Positions 36,955 through 50,061 of a stretch of 64,000 nucleotides of DNA are shown in pieces. Under the pieces are notes generated by a model. The model saw nothing but the letters and a program-made list of their open reading frames with translations, did not search any database and was not told where the DNA came from. Location of the stretch: assembly GCF_001659605.2 (NCBI RefSeq), contig NC_035171.2:6154886-6218885 (forward strand). The letters run 5' to 3'. How positions within the stretch are numbered: the first letter of the stretch is position 1; each line of letters starts with the position of its first letter. The stretch comes from Manihot esculenta (Eukaryota > Streptophyta > Magnoliopsida > Malpighiales > Euphorbiaceae). The position numbers and the translations under genes are program-made.

Positions 36955-39899
36955 TATTAAATATGTTCTTGTTGGGCATCTTTTAACTTCGTTGATGCAT
37001 CTATGGTGTATTTATATTTCTCTATTTTTAGTATTTAATTGTTATTATTTACTTATTTTAATGATTTTATTTGATTTTTTTTATGTTGTTTCCTTGTTGA
37101 ATTTTTATAAATTTAAAATTTCTGTGCAAATCTGATTATGATTATACGTGAATTTGATTTGTTTTGGTTTGGCAATGGACAAAACTAAGTTTTCTAGCCT
37201 AATGAGACTTGTGAAAAAGAAAATGAAAAGGAATTTCACTGTCCATTCAATCAACATATCAAACATAAACTTGAACAAAAAATGACAAAAATGTTGACAT
37301 AATAAAATTTTAACTTTAAGAAACCTAGTGGCCATAAATTAACATTCCCTTTTTTTTTTTTTCCTATTAAATTAGATGCCATTGAAGGATTGGCTGACTT
37401 TCAAAGGAGAATACCCACATCCAAACACGGCTCAACTAATCTGGTACCCAAGTCTCTGTACCTATCTACCGATGGTATTCATGCACTGGAGAGATTTTGT
37501 CCACAAGAATATATTTTGAGTAAATTATTTTTAGCTCTCTGAATTTTTATAAAATTAATTAATTTATTTTTGTTTTAAAATTTTTTATTTTTATAAAATT
37601 TAATTTTTTAACTTTTCTATTAAAAAAATTATGAATGGTTTGAATTATTTATATTATTTAATATTATAAATTTAATTATATGTATTATTTATCTGTTAAA
37701 ATTTTAAATATTCATACTATTTATTATCTGAATTAAAATTAAAATAAATTGATTAATGATTTTTTAGTGAAAAAATTATGAAATTTAATTTTATAAAATA
37801 TAATGATATTTTAATGGAAAATAAATTAATAAATTTTTTAAAAATAGTAATTTTTTCATATATTTTTTAAACAGGAAGTATTAAAAAATTTCAAATTAAG
37901 TTTAGTAACTATTAGTTTTTTTTGGTTAATTAGTCATAAGAATGCTAAACCGATAAAATAACAATTTAAAAACTTTTTTAATAGCATTTAATGATATTTT
38001 TTTCTAAAAAAGTGTCATTAATTAGGACAATAAAATCTAGAAAACCCGTAAATGTTTTCTTATTCGATTTGCTGCTGCTGGGTCTTGTCTTTTTTTTTTT
38101 TCTTGCATTTATTTATTTATTTTGTTAAATTTTGTTTTAGAGTAAGATGATTGGGTGTCATTGCTGATGCTAAAACGTATTGATTACCCTTTCAGTTCTT
38201 TAATTTCTTGTTTTATATTGGGTTTGGTGTTGCTGATTAATTTATAATTCTGTTTTAATTGGTGATTAATCATCTAAAATCTTAATAAAATATTTTGTTT
38301 TGTAATTTGCTTTTTTCTTTTTAATTATATGATTGTTTGTGAAGATAATTTTGTAGCAGATAATTCCAGACTGTTGAATTAAATAGAATCGATGCTTAAC
38401 ATAGTATTGATGTTGTTTCGGTTTTTTTTTATATAATAAATTTATAAAATAATAAATAAATCGGTAGTTTAATGGGCAAAATCTCTTTAATATTTAAATT
38501 AATAAGAAATTTAAAGAAAAAATTAAATAATAATAAAATAGTTTGTTTATTTGAAAGTTGTCCGCTTAAATAGTTTGTCGATTGTTTTATTTCGATAAAT
38601 TTGAAATTCTGTGGTTAAATTATGATAAGGCAAAGATTATTATTTTTTAAGACTTTCACTTTTTCGATCAATGAAATTGGTGGAATAAAAAAGTTTTAAA
38701 AATATTTCATAAGAAAAATAATTTTTACTATTTCATTTCACCTTTTAAGATTAATTAATAATAAATAATTTAATATTTAAATAATAAAAATTTATTTTAT
38801 AATTAAAAAAATTAACATAAATGTCTCACACTTAGTGAAGAAAAACACAAATTTTATAAGCCATTTTCCATCACAAAGAAGTTATCATCACAGCATGAAT
38901 GTGGTTTTGCAGTTCCCATGTACGTGTAAAATTCGTATTCAAAAGTTTTCTGAGCTGAAACTCATTGGTCGTAAGTATTCTTAATTTCATTAATGATTTT
39001 GTTGTTTTTTCAGAATTCTTGTGGGTGAAACTAAGTAGCCATCATTTTCATGGGATTTTTCTGTACTCTAACTGAGCACACCACATATGACTATATACTG
39101 CCATCAATTTTGAATATGCAGAAAAAGGGAATGGAAGAACCAATTTAATCCACACTCGGCTCAGCCTGTTATATGCTTGTAAACCAGAGGATCTCACTTT
39201 CACTTTGGCAATTTGGTCCTCTTGAACTCGGTTGATGTATTTCAAATGCATGCATTCCTTTATCCGGGCATAATTCATTTTTGCAAGAAGAAAAATCAAA
39301 TAAATTTTTATATAATTATGTAAAATTTTAATTTTTTTAAATTAAAAAAATGAAAATGTTTAATTATTAAAAAAAAATAAAATAAATTGAATTTAATTTA
39401 ATTTTTTAAAATTTTAATACCAAATCAAAATCACGGAGTTTTACACTTTCTTTTATTTGGTATAAATTCAAACAAATCCTTATAAAAGTCACGTATAATT
39501 TTTGAAAATATTTTAAATTAAAAAAAAATGAATTTTTACAATTTAAACCAGAAAATTACAAAAAAAAAATCAATTAAATTTTTGAAAAATTTTTAATTTC
39601 AAACAAAGAATTTACCTAAAAAACTTGAATAAAAGTGATTATATTTTAATCGAAATTTAACTTGTAATATTAGTAGAGTAAATTTTATCCACGGTTATCC
39701 AACTTTAAAATATATTTCATTTCTATTACTAAATTTTAATACTTTTTTAAAAAAATTGCTCAATTTTAATTTTATTTTAGAAAAATCCCCCCTAACATGT
39801 TATAGTTTTCAACCCATGTATGCATTCTCTCTATCTCTGGGAGACACGAGAGTCTATGTTTCAGTAATATCCATATATGTTTTAAGGTTCGTTTCCTCC
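36955..39899. other. spacer between BOR copies
   Basis: AT-rich. 38020-38280 is the copy 2 counterpart of 29190-29450. 37520-37930 has low-complexity inverted A/T tracts resembling old MITE arms. No coding region seen. Confidence 0.45.
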
Positions 39900-40209
39900 T
39901 TTTTCTGTGCTTCATTGTTTGTGGAACATTCGGGGACGAATGTTCTTAAGGGGGGAGAATGTAATACCCGGCTAGAGTCCGGCATTGGAATTCTACTTTT
40001 CGGTAGAATCTCGGATGTCGGAAGCCGTTAGAAAGGTAAGAGTTATGTTTTTGTAAAGAATTTTAGTATATTTTAATGTTTTAAATGGAAAATGAAATGA
40101 GTTTTTGAAAGAAAAGAGTAAGGAAGAAATGCAAGGTTCACGGGTCCTGGCCACCTTAAGTCGACCTGGATCCTAGCGCCGGTAACGATCCGATTTTCGG
40201 CTCGTTGCA
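39900..40209 (+). mobile_element. 3' end of a Ty3/Gypsy element with a collapsed LTR
   Basis: 39924-39959 reads as the end of a Tekay/Del-type pol frame (EHSGTNVLKGGE) with the polypurine tract AAGGGGGGAGAA. The LTR start TGTAATACCCGGCTAG follows at 39960, as in the LTRs at 55573 and 60581. After about 175 bp it jumps to the LTR terminus (CCTTAAGTCGACCTGGATCC...CGTTGCA). The LTR is therefore about 250 bp instead of 2.28 kb, having lost its middle. Confidence 0.75.
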
Positions 40210-42368
40210 ATCTCCCACTTCCACATCATTTATTTTTAATTAATTGACAATTATTTATTAATAAATTAATGTATTTTTAATTAACTTTTATTATTAAATT
40301 CTACAATCAAATTGAACGGTATATTTATTTGCTATTTAATATGAGTGCTTGAATTTAGATTTAAAAAAAAAAAAGAGTGCTTGAATTTAAATTTAAAATT
40401 AAAAAAATAATCATTATATAAAATAAGAGTTAAATTTTATTTAGATAAAAATAAAAATTTGTTTATTTAAACTTTGACGAACCGTTTAAAAGATTTTTAA
40501 ACTTTTTTCTAACGCTATTATATCATCTTAAATTTAATAAAATATCATATCAATTATTAGTTTGTTATTTTATTTTATATATTAAGAAACTGATTGGATT
40601 ACCATAATGTTGTACATTAACCTATAATTATTTTGAGTTTTATTTCAAAATAGATTTATTTATTTTTTTTTAATTTTTTGAGACTCTGGTTATTATATTA
40701 TTAAGAACTCATGAACTTAACTTAAAGAATTCTGATCTAAACCATGTTAACATGTCTTACTTGATATACCCAAAAAACCTTATTATACAAGAAATTAAGT
40801 TAGAAAAATTTTTGAACGACATCATATTCAAGAACATCATAAATAGAATCATGCGGTTCATAACAAATATTAAGATAAATATATATTTTAACGGCTTCAT
40901 GCGTAGTCATATTAACTTATCCCGATATTCAAGATAAAATAAAAAAATAAAACACTACAATCATCAATGAGCCAGGCATCTGTCACATTTTTAGCATCAA
41001 TCTTTACATTCAGATTGCTAATATCACAACTTTTTAACTAGGAGAGAGATTCTTTCATAGCTCAGGCTTAAGCTATATATAGAGTAAAGATATCCACTTT
41101 GTAATCTAATAAGACCGTATGAAACTTACTCTTGGCATTTTTAATTACAGCTGCAAAAGAAATTAGACCTGAACAGGATTGGGTTTGGTGTTGCCGGTAC
41201 TCCTAAATCTCAATTTTTTCCATTCCGTTAAAATCTTAATCCCTAAATGCATAGTTTATTGAGGCTGGGAGGTGACTCTATTCCAAAACATATTATTTTT
41301 ATTACTTTAAAGAGATGATAGAATAATAAAAAATTTTTTGTAGACTCTACGTGATCAAAGTATTGGGTACATGCAACACAATCTAAAATAGCCTCTACAT
41401 TGATATCTAATTCTTATTAGCAGGCAACAAGAAAAGGGCAATAAAATAACACATGAGCATCATCTTCTGGAGCATTGCATCTAATTCATGTCTCTGCAAT
41501 ATCAATCCCTTTCCTCATATTCTCCTTGGTAGCTAGAATGTCTCGAAGAAATTTCCAAAGTTTTTCACCTTCAGTTGAAGGTTAAGCTTCCACGATCTTT
41601 TCCAGCAACTAGGCACATTATGTGAAAGTGAAGGATCATATGTCTCACATCAATATGATATACCCATTTGACAATGTATTTTTTAAAGTTAGTGAAATGC
41701 CAAATGCATAGTTTAATTTTTGATGACCGTCGGATTTCCTACGCTTTGAGGAGAGACCAGACCCTAAAGAAAAATACAGACCCAAAGTCTATTAGGCCAT
41801 TCTCAAGCAGACCGACCCAATATCTCAAGCCTTAACTCGGATACCTGAGACAGGCCAGATCAATCATGAGTGTAGGTCTAATAAAAGACAATCCAGCCCG
41901 GTGATATGATGCAAGAAAGAGTGGCAGGTTCAGTCACTTTACAGCCTTATCAGCATGTGCGCCGAAAGGAATTAAATGGCCGTCTAGCATGGAGGAGTGC
42001 TCTGATGCATCCGTATGTGCGGATCTGAGTGATAGAGACATGTGACACAGTAGTAAAGAGACGGTTAGACGTCACTGGAAGACAAAAGCCAAAGAGATAG
42101 AGATAGGTGGCATGATAATAAAGAGGCAGATAAGAAAAAGAGATAAAAGGAAATGAGCATTCTTCCCTGACCAAGTTTACACACTGTATGGTAAAATCTG
42201 TTTTCTAGATCTTACAATATAAATTTTTAAACCTAATTAAAAATTATAAAAAAACACTAAATTAAATTAATTATATTAAATTCTCAAGTGGGTCCCAACT
42301 GGAGTAGCTCGCGGGTCTTTAGAAACGTGCGTAGACTATAGACTTTGCTTCTCTGTTTTCCTCTGTAT
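40210..42368. other. BOR copy 2 upstream region
   Basis: AT-rich spacer holding a LINE-like remnant (40960-41640). A GC-richer block at 41725-42175 resembles LTR debris; it includes an AAGTTTACACACTGTA-type sequence with a related one near 30965 upstream of copy 1. No host gene. Confidence 0.45.
40960..41640 (-). pseudogene. LINE-type retrotransposon remnant (zinc-binding RT-associated domain)
   Basis: On the minus strand, conceptual translation with frame changes gives K-x-FxxFF..ILATKENMRKGIDIAE, then C..CNAPEDDAHVLFYCPF near 41430-41550. This resembles the zf-RVT module (Cys-x2-Cys...His...Cys) of plant non-LTR elements. Downstream DNA toward 40960 fits a decayed RNase H-like tail. Many stops; dead. 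Confidence 0.5.
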
Positions 42369-42910
42369 ATATATAAAGAAACAGAGACCCTCCTCTGCTA
42401 CTCTCGAAGAAGATACATTTTCATTCCTCAATTTCTTTTGGCTCTGTTTTCCACCGCAATTCCCGTTAAATTCTCAGCAGTAGGTGAAACCCTTCTTCCT
42501 CAGTAATCTTTAAATTCCCTCTTATCTGACATATGTAATGCTGCAAGTTCTGCTCTCAGCTTGCAATGCATGGCTGTGTTTCTTAGTCCCGCCTCAAGTC
42601 TTGGCTCAACACTAGATTCTTCATTGATAAACATGAGTTTTTTTTTTGGGGGATTCATAAGCAAGGAACTAAGTGAATTTTTGTTTTCTTTGGCAATACA
42701 TGCATTTGATTGTTAAGGACATGCAAGAAAAGAAAAGACTCCATTGTAGAATTAAATATATAGCATTTTAAAGTTTTCTCGACTTTCCTTCATTTTCTTG
42801 GTGAATGCCTCTGCAGATTGCTTTTTCAAACTCAAAACGAATTCATTCATGCTTATCATTTCTCATTTTTTCCTTTTTGTTAATCTAACTAACGTACTTG
42901 TTTGTAACAG
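42369..42910 (+). promoter_or_regulatory. BOR copy 2 core promoter and leader intron
   Basis: TATATAAA at 42369-42376 sits about 540 bp upstream of the ATG; the AAGAAAC that follows is shared with copy 1. A donor-like CAGTAGGTGAAA near 42480 and the acceptor AACAG ending at 42910 suggest a ~430-bp leader intron. Confidence 0.5.
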
Positions 42911-42912
42911 AG

Positions 42913-45907
42913 ATGGAGCACATAAGAACTCCGTTTGGAGGCATCATGAACGATGTTCGAGGAAGAGCAGCTTGTTATAGACAAGAATGGATTGGTGGCA
43001 TCCGTTCAGGACTCGGGTATTCTCAACAAATTCAGAACAGCACAATCTTGAAATTAGTATTTATTATTTCTTTTGCTCATTTAAAATTTTTCCAACTATT
43101 TATGACAGAATATTAGCGCCAACAACCTATATCTTCTTCGCTTCTGCTCTTCCTGTCATTGCCTTCGGCGAGCAACTCAGTAGAGACACAGGTTACTTCT
43201 GCCTCTCCTGCTTGCCTTTTCTTTCTTGATTGCAATAAACTGATTTCGTCCTATAAGTTCTAAAGTATCTGAACATTTACTGCAAATAGATGGAAGTTTA
43301 AGCACAGTAGAAACATTAGCTTCTACTGCACTCTGTGGAATCATACACTCAATACTTGGTGGGCAGCCTTTGTTGATATTGGGAGTTGCAGAACCCACTG
43401 TTATTATGTACACTTATCTGTACAATTTTGCTAAAGGAAGGGAAGAACTGGGACAGAAGCTTTTCTTGGCTTGGGCTGGCTGGTATGGGGAATTTTCTTT
43501 GTTACTGTTTCAAAATATTTGCTCTTGATTTTTCAATTTTTAACTCTCAAATGTAACTTTTGCAGGGTATGTGTCTGGACAGCCCTTTTGCTGTTCCTTC
43601 TTGCAACATACAACGCTTGTACTATAATCAATAGATTTACTAGGATTGCAGGCGAACTTTTTGGGATGTTAATTGCTGTCCTATTCATTCAAGAGGCTAT
43701 TAAAGTAAGTCAAACCAATAATACAGCAAATGAATTTTAGGCCATCAAATTTAGTTACCTGACTAGTGTGATGATGAGATAGTTAATATGTGGAACAATG
43801 GGTGGATCACAGGGAATGGTGAGCGAGTTCGAAATTCCCAAAGCTGAAGATCCAAAGCTAGAGAAGTATCAGTTTCAGTGGCTTTACACAAATGGATTGT
43901 TGGGTATAATATTCACGTTTGGCCTTCTTTACACTGCCTTGAAGAGCAGAAAGGCAAGATCATGGTTTTATGGCACAGGTTTGTGGATAAAATTTAAGCG
44001 ACTTTGTGCTTCAGTAATTCTGTTAATTGATTTTACTAGCTTTTACTTATGGGATCTGAAATTTTTTGCACCGTTTTCACAGGGTGGTTTAGAAGTTTCA
44101 TTGCAGATTATGGGGTTCCTTTAATGGTTGTGGTGTGGACAGCACTTTCATTTAGCGTACCAGGAAAGGTTCCTTCTGGAGTTCCTAGAAGGCTCTTTAG
44201 CCCTCTTCCTTGGGAGTCTGCATCCTTACATCACTGGACTGTAATCAAGGTAGCCAAATTCATATTAACTGCTTTGTCTTGTTTGAGATACATGATGCTA
44301 ATAAAAATAGTTCTATGCATAATAAAATTTCAGGATATGGGAAATGTGCCTCCAGCATACATCTTTGCTGCCTTCATTCCTGCTCTGATGGTAGCAGGGC
44401 TCTACTTCTTCGATCACAGCGTTGCTTCGCAGCTCGCACAACAGAAGGAATTCAATCTTAAAAATCCTTCTTCCTACCATTATGACATCTTGTTGCTTGG
44501 ATTCATGGTACATACCAATTCTATTATTAATGCTTGCTAATCTCTAATTATATTCCTCCACAACTCATATTCTATCATTAATTGAATGGTTTTTAGACTT
44601 TGCTTTGTGGATTGCTTGGATTGCCTCCTTCTAATGGGGTCCTGCCCCAGTCTCCGATGCACACAAAGAGTCTTGCTGTTCTCAAAAGACAGGTAAATCA
44701 CAGAATTTCATATGTAAATTCCACAAGTTGTTGGAAGCTGAGTCTCACTGAATGCTTATTGAATAATCTGACTAATCATGTGCAGTTGATTAGAAGGAAG
44801 ATGGTGGAGAGTGCTAAGGAAAGCATCAAGCAGAAAGCTAGCAACTCTGAAATATATGGGAAGATGCAAGCTGTGTTCCTTGAGATTGACAGCAGTCCAG
44901 CTGTAAGTCCTTCGGCAACTACAAACTAAACCTTTCGCATTAACCTCTCTTTTACCAACACCTGAGGTCATTATGTGCAGATTACAGTAGCTAAAGAGCT
45001 GGAAGACTTAAAGGAGGCAGTCATGAAAGCGGAAAACAAAGGAGAAAATCCGAAGGATTCATTTGATCCAGAGAAGCACATTGATGCCTACTTGCCTGTC
45101 AGAGTTAATGAGCAGAGAGTGAGCAATTTGTTGCAGTCACTGCTTGTTGCAGCATCAGTTTTTGCTGTGCCTGCAATAAAGCAGATACCTACATCAGTCC
45201 TCTGGGGATATTTCGCTTACATGGCCATAGACAGTCTCCCTGGGAACCAGTTCTGGGAAAGATTGCTCCTTCTCTTCATTATGCCGGGCAGGCGGTACAA
45301 GTAAGTTCTGTTCCATCTTGATTGATTTTATTTCCCTGTGATTTTACAAACTCAGTATGTGATTTGTTTTGGCAGAGTGTTGGAAGGGGTTCATGCTTCT
45401 TTTGTGGAGTCCGTTCCATTCAAATACATAGCAATGTTCACCATCTTACAATTGGTGTATTTGCTAGTCTGTTTTGGTGTGACATGGATTCCAATAGCTG
45501 GAATTCTATTCCCATTACCATTCTTCATTCTCATTACTATAAGGCAGCACATACTCCCTAAGCTGTTTAATCTGCATCATCTGCGAGAACTGGACGCAGC
45601 CGAATATGAGGAATTCGCCGGTGACCGGCGACTCTCTCTCAGCCTCTCTTTCAAGGTATGCTATTATGCTTCAATCTTCCACAAATATTTACAAATTTTC
45701 TTTGAAGTTGTACTAACCTTGTACATTGTGCATGTTTATCAGGAAAAAGAAGCAGCTGGTGTAAGAAATGAGGAAGGAAAAGTGGAAGTGTGTGATGCTG
45801 AGATGTTAGATGAGCTAACTACCAGCAGAGGGGAGTTCAAAGTTAGGACTGTAAGCTTCCATGAGGACAATCGCGGTCAAGTTTACCCTGAGGAAATCGT
45901 CCACTAA
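42913..45907 (+). CDS. boron transporter (borate exporter), BOR4-like, copy 2, intact
   Basis: Twelve exons: 42913-43016, 43109-43191, 43290-43482, 43566-43704, 43813-43978, 44083-44249, 44334-44507, 44597-44692, 44786-44902, 44981-45300, 45376-45655 and 45743-45907. All have GT-AG borders; 2,004 nt, 667 aa. The protein starts [20 protein letters not shown]. It keeps the family hallmarks [82 protein letters not shown] and [20 protein letters not shown]. Multiple hydrophobic helices fit a 12-14-pass transporter that exports borate across the plasma membrane. The cytosolic tail has LDAAEYEEF and [14 protein letters not shown], as in the BOR4 clade rather than BOR1. Start choice: first in-frame ATG, two bases after the leader-intron acceptor. 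It is the only full-length copy of the pair here. Confidence 0.95.
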
Positions 45908-47057
45908 GAGTGAGCGATGAATCGCAAGGCACATACTCCGAGAAAGTTTACTAAATATGGTCAGTTTATAATAATATTTTAAGTAAAGTGAATAATAAAA
46001 TAATTCAAAAGATTTTAATATTTATAATAATATTTTCAAAATTTAAGAAGACCAAACATATATTTCTAAGAGAACTAATATAAGGGCATATATATAAGTT
46101 TTATAAAGTTAGAGGGCTAAAGATAAATATATCAAAATTGAAAATTTATAGAAAATATAAGTATATATAATATAAAAGTTGCAAAGCTTAGGAGGCCAAA
46201 CCCCTTTAAATTGTACATGTTCCCTTTAATGTTCAATAAAATTTACGAAGAATTATACATTATAAATTAGCATTCACAGGTTTAGTCTGTTTGTAACTGC
46301 ATCTAAGTAAATTTGAGAAATTTTAGATTTTATTCTCTCGATCTCCAATTTTCATTTCCATTTCAAAAAAAAAAATTATACATTATAAATTAAGATAATT
46401 ATTAAATATAAATGTATTTTTCCTATTTCAAAAAAGTATAAATACCTTTTTATATTTATAATTAATAAAAATAATAATTTTGATATAAAAATATGAATTT
46501 ATAGTATGATGTAATTATATATATATATATATATATAAGAGAATATAGTATTACTTACCTAATTTTTTTTAAAAAAATTAAGATTTAGTTAACTTTTTGC
46601 ACATTTATAGTTTGATGACATGAAAATATAATTCTTAATTAGTTTTTTTTTAATGGTTGGTGGTGTATTTTGATAATATAGCACAAAAATTTATTTAAAA
46701 GGAATGGATGTCTAATATTCTATTAGATTTGTCTGATTAAAACTTTTCATAACAAATATTGATTAACTAATTTATTTGATTAAAACTTTTCGTAATAAAT
46801 ACTGATTAACTAATTTATTTGAACTAATTTCATTCCGTAAATAAAATTATTTATTTAATAATTTATTTATTAAGCTAACTACATGTAATATAATAGCAAA
46901 AATAAAAAGTTAGATGTTACAACTCTCTAAGCTATATATTCCAAAGCCCTTTTGGAGTGATCATCATTGAGTAGTCCTCAATATAGTTCACATTGCAAGA
47001 AAAATCAAGCAAAAGAAAAGAAATTGAGAACTACTCAATTAAAGCTGATCAATCACC
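45908..47057. other. BOR copy 2 3' flank and spacer
   Basis: 3' UTR, then AT-rich DNA with an (AT)n run near 46520. 46283-46370 resembles, in reverse orientation, a segment near 28861-28930, so it is a dispersed repeat. No gene. Confidence 0.45.
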
Positions 47058-47460
47058 ATGGCCAACATTTTAGTATTTTTATTATATAATAAGACTTTTT
47101 GTTTTAGACTTTATTTTTCTGTTAAATATCTAAAAAATTCATTGCGATATTGGTGTCGATGGCGTCCTAACTTTGAAGTTGTCGATGCATTTACCACTAA
47201 GGTTTTTGATATTACTCCTATGGTGCTAAAGGAGATGATAAGAATGATTGCATAATGGTGGTTTCCATTATATTATACGTTATCTATTGACGAGGTTTTT
47301 TCTTACCACCAATATCTAAAAATCTATTTAATTATTTAGGCGTTTATGAAAGTTTGGAAGGAGTCATGCAAAAACAATGATAATTCGGCAAAAATTCATG
47401 TACCTAGAGTAACTTTTATGACACCGTCATATTTTAAGGGTCTTGCAAAAGCACCGAGTC

Positions 47461-47940
47461 TATAATTGTAGGGGTGAACAGTATTCAGTTCAAATCGAAA
47501 AAATCGATCGAACCGAATTGATTTAAAAATTTAGTTCAGTTTTTTATACATTTCGGTTCAGTTCGATTTTTAATTTCAAAAATTTTGGTTATTTCGGTTC
47601 GGTTCGGTTTTGATTAGAAAAAAATTAAAAAAATCGAACCGAACCGATTAGTAATAATAATATATTTTTTCAATAATATAGAGAAATTAAATCATATTAA
47701 AATTAAAATATTTTAATTAAATTTTAAAATATTAAAAATAAAGTGTACAAAATAAAAAAAATATTAAAAATCGAAACCGATCAAACCGAACTGAATCGAA
47801 TCGAATCAGACCGGTTCGATTCGATTTGGTTTCTGACCAAAATCGGTTCGGTTCGATTTTCATAAACACTAAAATTTCAGTTTATTCGGTTCAGTTCGGT
47901 TTTGAACCGAACCGACCGAATACTCACCCCTATATAATTG
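47461..47940 (+). mobile_element. hAT-like MITE, copy C
   Basis: 464-bp element (47469-47932) between perfect 8-bp duplications TATAATTG (47461-47468, 47933-47940). Termini are TAGGGGTGA and TCACCCCTA. It interrupts the polygalacturonase frame after the KAPSL codons. Confidence 0.93.
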
Positions 47941-48375
47941 TTGAAGTTCAAGGAACCGTAAAAGGAACAAATGATTTAAGTCAATATACCGAGGATACTT
48001 CATTTTTATTTGAAAAGATTAATGGTATTGTTCTCGTTGATGGAGGAACTTTGATGGATAAGGATTTTCTGTTTCGAAGTATAATAATTATAAGAAAAAA
48101 GATTGCGTTAGACTTCCTATTGTAAGTATTTAAATATATATTTAATTTTTTGATATAACAAATCTTTAAAATTATAATTAATTTAAACAAAATTAAAAAT
48201 TATTTAACTAATTCCTCGATGTGATGCAGTGTATCAACTTCGAACGTGTAACCAATGCAATTGTTTTAGAGATTACTTCCGTCAACAATAAATTTTTCAC
48301 TTTCATATTTCAAATTATACTAATTTTACAGCTAGTAATCTAAATATAGTTGCTCCTTATGAAAGCCTTAATACT

Positions 48376-48858
48376 GATGGGATTAGGGGTGAGCATTCGG
48401 TCGGTTCGGTTCAAAATCGAATCGAATCGAATAAACCGAAAACTGAAATTTTAGTGTTTATGAAAATTAAACCGAATCGATTTTGGTCAGAAACCGAATC
48501 AAACCGAACCGGTCTGATTCGGTTCGATTCGGTTCAGTTTGATCGGTTTCGATTTTTAATAATTATTTTATTTTTTACACTTTATTTTTAATATTTTAAA
48601 ATTTAATTAAAATATTTTAATTTTAATATGATTTAATTTCTCTATATTATTGAAAAAATATATTATTATCACTAATCGGTTCGGTTCGATTTTTTCGGTT
48701 TTTTTATCAAAACCGAACCGAACCAAAATAACTAAAATTTCTGAAATTAAAATTCGAACCGAACCGAAATATATAAAAAACCGAATCAAATTTTCAAATC
48801 GATTCGATTTGGTCGATTTTTTCGGTTTGAACCGAATACTGCTCACCCTAGATGGGAT
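48376..48858 (-). mobile_element. hAT-like MITE, copy D
   Basis: 467-bp element (48384-48850) between perfect 8-bp duplications GATGGGAT (48376-48383, 48851-48858). It lies in reverse orientation relative to copy C. The target site is the NTDGI codon string of the polygalacturonase. Confidence 0.93.
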
Positions 48859-49619
48859 GCATATTAGCGATACTAATAGTGTTTTAGTACTTAATAGCAC
48901 AGTTGAAACAAGTGATGATTATATTTCCATTAGATAAGAAGTCACCAATGCTACCATAATACAAGATAATTAATGAATTTAATGCTTATTTAATTATTTA
49001 ATTTCTTATATTGCAATTGTATTAGTAGCCTTGGCAAGTATAAAAATAAAGCAGATGTTAAAGATATTATAATAAGTAATCGTACATTATTTAACACAAC
49101 AAATGGTATGAGGATCAAAATTTGGTCCGACTCTTCACCAAGTGCAGCTTCAAGCATTATTTTTAAAGATATTATCATATGAAATCTGTTATGAATCCCT
49201 ATTATCATAGATCATAAGTATGGTTCTTGCAGCAATACAAAAGTAATTTATGGTTTGATATTAGTCAAATTAATACTAATATATTACTTATACATTAATT
49301 TAATTAACTTAATATATTTATGGATTTCAATTTTTGAGCCATCACGTGTAAAAATTTCTAGTGTTTATTATAAGAATATTAGGGAACCTCGACCTCAAAT
49401 GTTGAAGTCAATTTTTTATATAGTCCATCTTTCCCATGTGAAAAAAAATTAAATTAGCTAATGTTGATTTGACCTATATAAGCATTAAAAATCCTAAATG
49501 ACATTTCAATTTCATGTGTAAATGTTAAGTTACTTCTATTGGAGCACATCCACCAGACTGTGAATAACTTTAAAATTTATTCTATAATTGATGGCAACTT
49601 GAGATTGAGTTCTTTACAA

Positions 49620-50045
49620 GCAATTAGCCTTGAATTTAATGGCAGACTTAGATTGGATCTAACTTTTGTTGCCGACGTCTGATGGAGATTTATGATAGCT
49701 TTTCGGAAAGAGAATTTCGAGATGTACGGCTTTCAAAAGTGTGTCGAGGGCCAAAGGCCTGATCATAAAGTTCAAGGCGAAAATTCCACCGTTTAGGGGG
49801 TCAATTTTACATTTTAATTATTTTTTGGATATTTTTATAATTTTGCGTATTAGGATTTTTTCTATTATAAATAGCCTTTCCTTGGCTATTTGAGACTCAA
49901 TTTTCAATCTTTTAAGAATTTTAATAAGACTTTTCGGCTTCTAGCCTCTCGTCTCTATTATTTTGTTTTAGTCAAACTTTATTGGTTAAAATTCGTGAGA
50001 AGTCTAATCAGTCCTGTATCACTATGTCACAAAATGAAAAGCTAA
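49620..50045. repeat. probable LTR debris
   Basis: After the polygalacturonase 3' end, 49690-50025 has a TATAAATAG near 49868, a pyrimidine-rich CTTCTAGCCTCTCGTCTC stretch and no coding frame. It ends just before Copia coding debris. The layout fits a retrotransposon LTR or leader, but the family is not identified. Confidence 0.35.
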
Positions 50046-50061
50046 AGAAAGATGATAATCA

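Larger units (their letters stand above)
47058..49567 (+). pseudogene. polygalacturonase (glycosyl hydrolase family 28) pseudogene, split by two MITEs
   Basis: Family landmarks occur in order. An ATG and hydrophobic N-terminus at 47058 are followed by YGAKGDDKND near 47217 and AFMKVWKESC with VPRVTFMTPSYFKG near 47341-47450. Next come VEVQGTVKG after the first MITE, CINFERVTNAIVL near 48238, then SLNTDGIHISDTNSV interrupted by the second MITE, SDDYISI, SLGKYKNKADVKDI, NGMRIKIWSDS and SRVKISSVYYKNI. The C-terminus GAHPPDCE ends at 49567. These are the NTDG, G/SDD and RIK regions of pectin-degrading polygalacturonases. The GDD glycine is Ser here and the GHG motif is not readable. A 1-nt frameshift near 47215, further stops (after KNPK near 49488) and both insertions make it non-functional. 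Confidence 0.85.

Noticed and set aside
31324..42538. ATGTAA minimal upstream ORF at 31324-31329 and 42533-42538, shared by both BOR copies; AUG-UAA gives boron-dependent translation control in some boron genes
   Set aside because: Both lie after a leader-intron donor-like site (31271, ~42480), so they are probably spliced out; the element is also known for NIP5;1-type genes rather than the BOR4 clade. 5' RACE would settle it.
28861..46370. Similar ~80-bp segments near 28861, 35940 and 46283 as a possible regulatory module of the BOR pair
   Set aside because: Orientation and position differ relative to the genes and similarity is moderate; better explained as a dispersed repeat.
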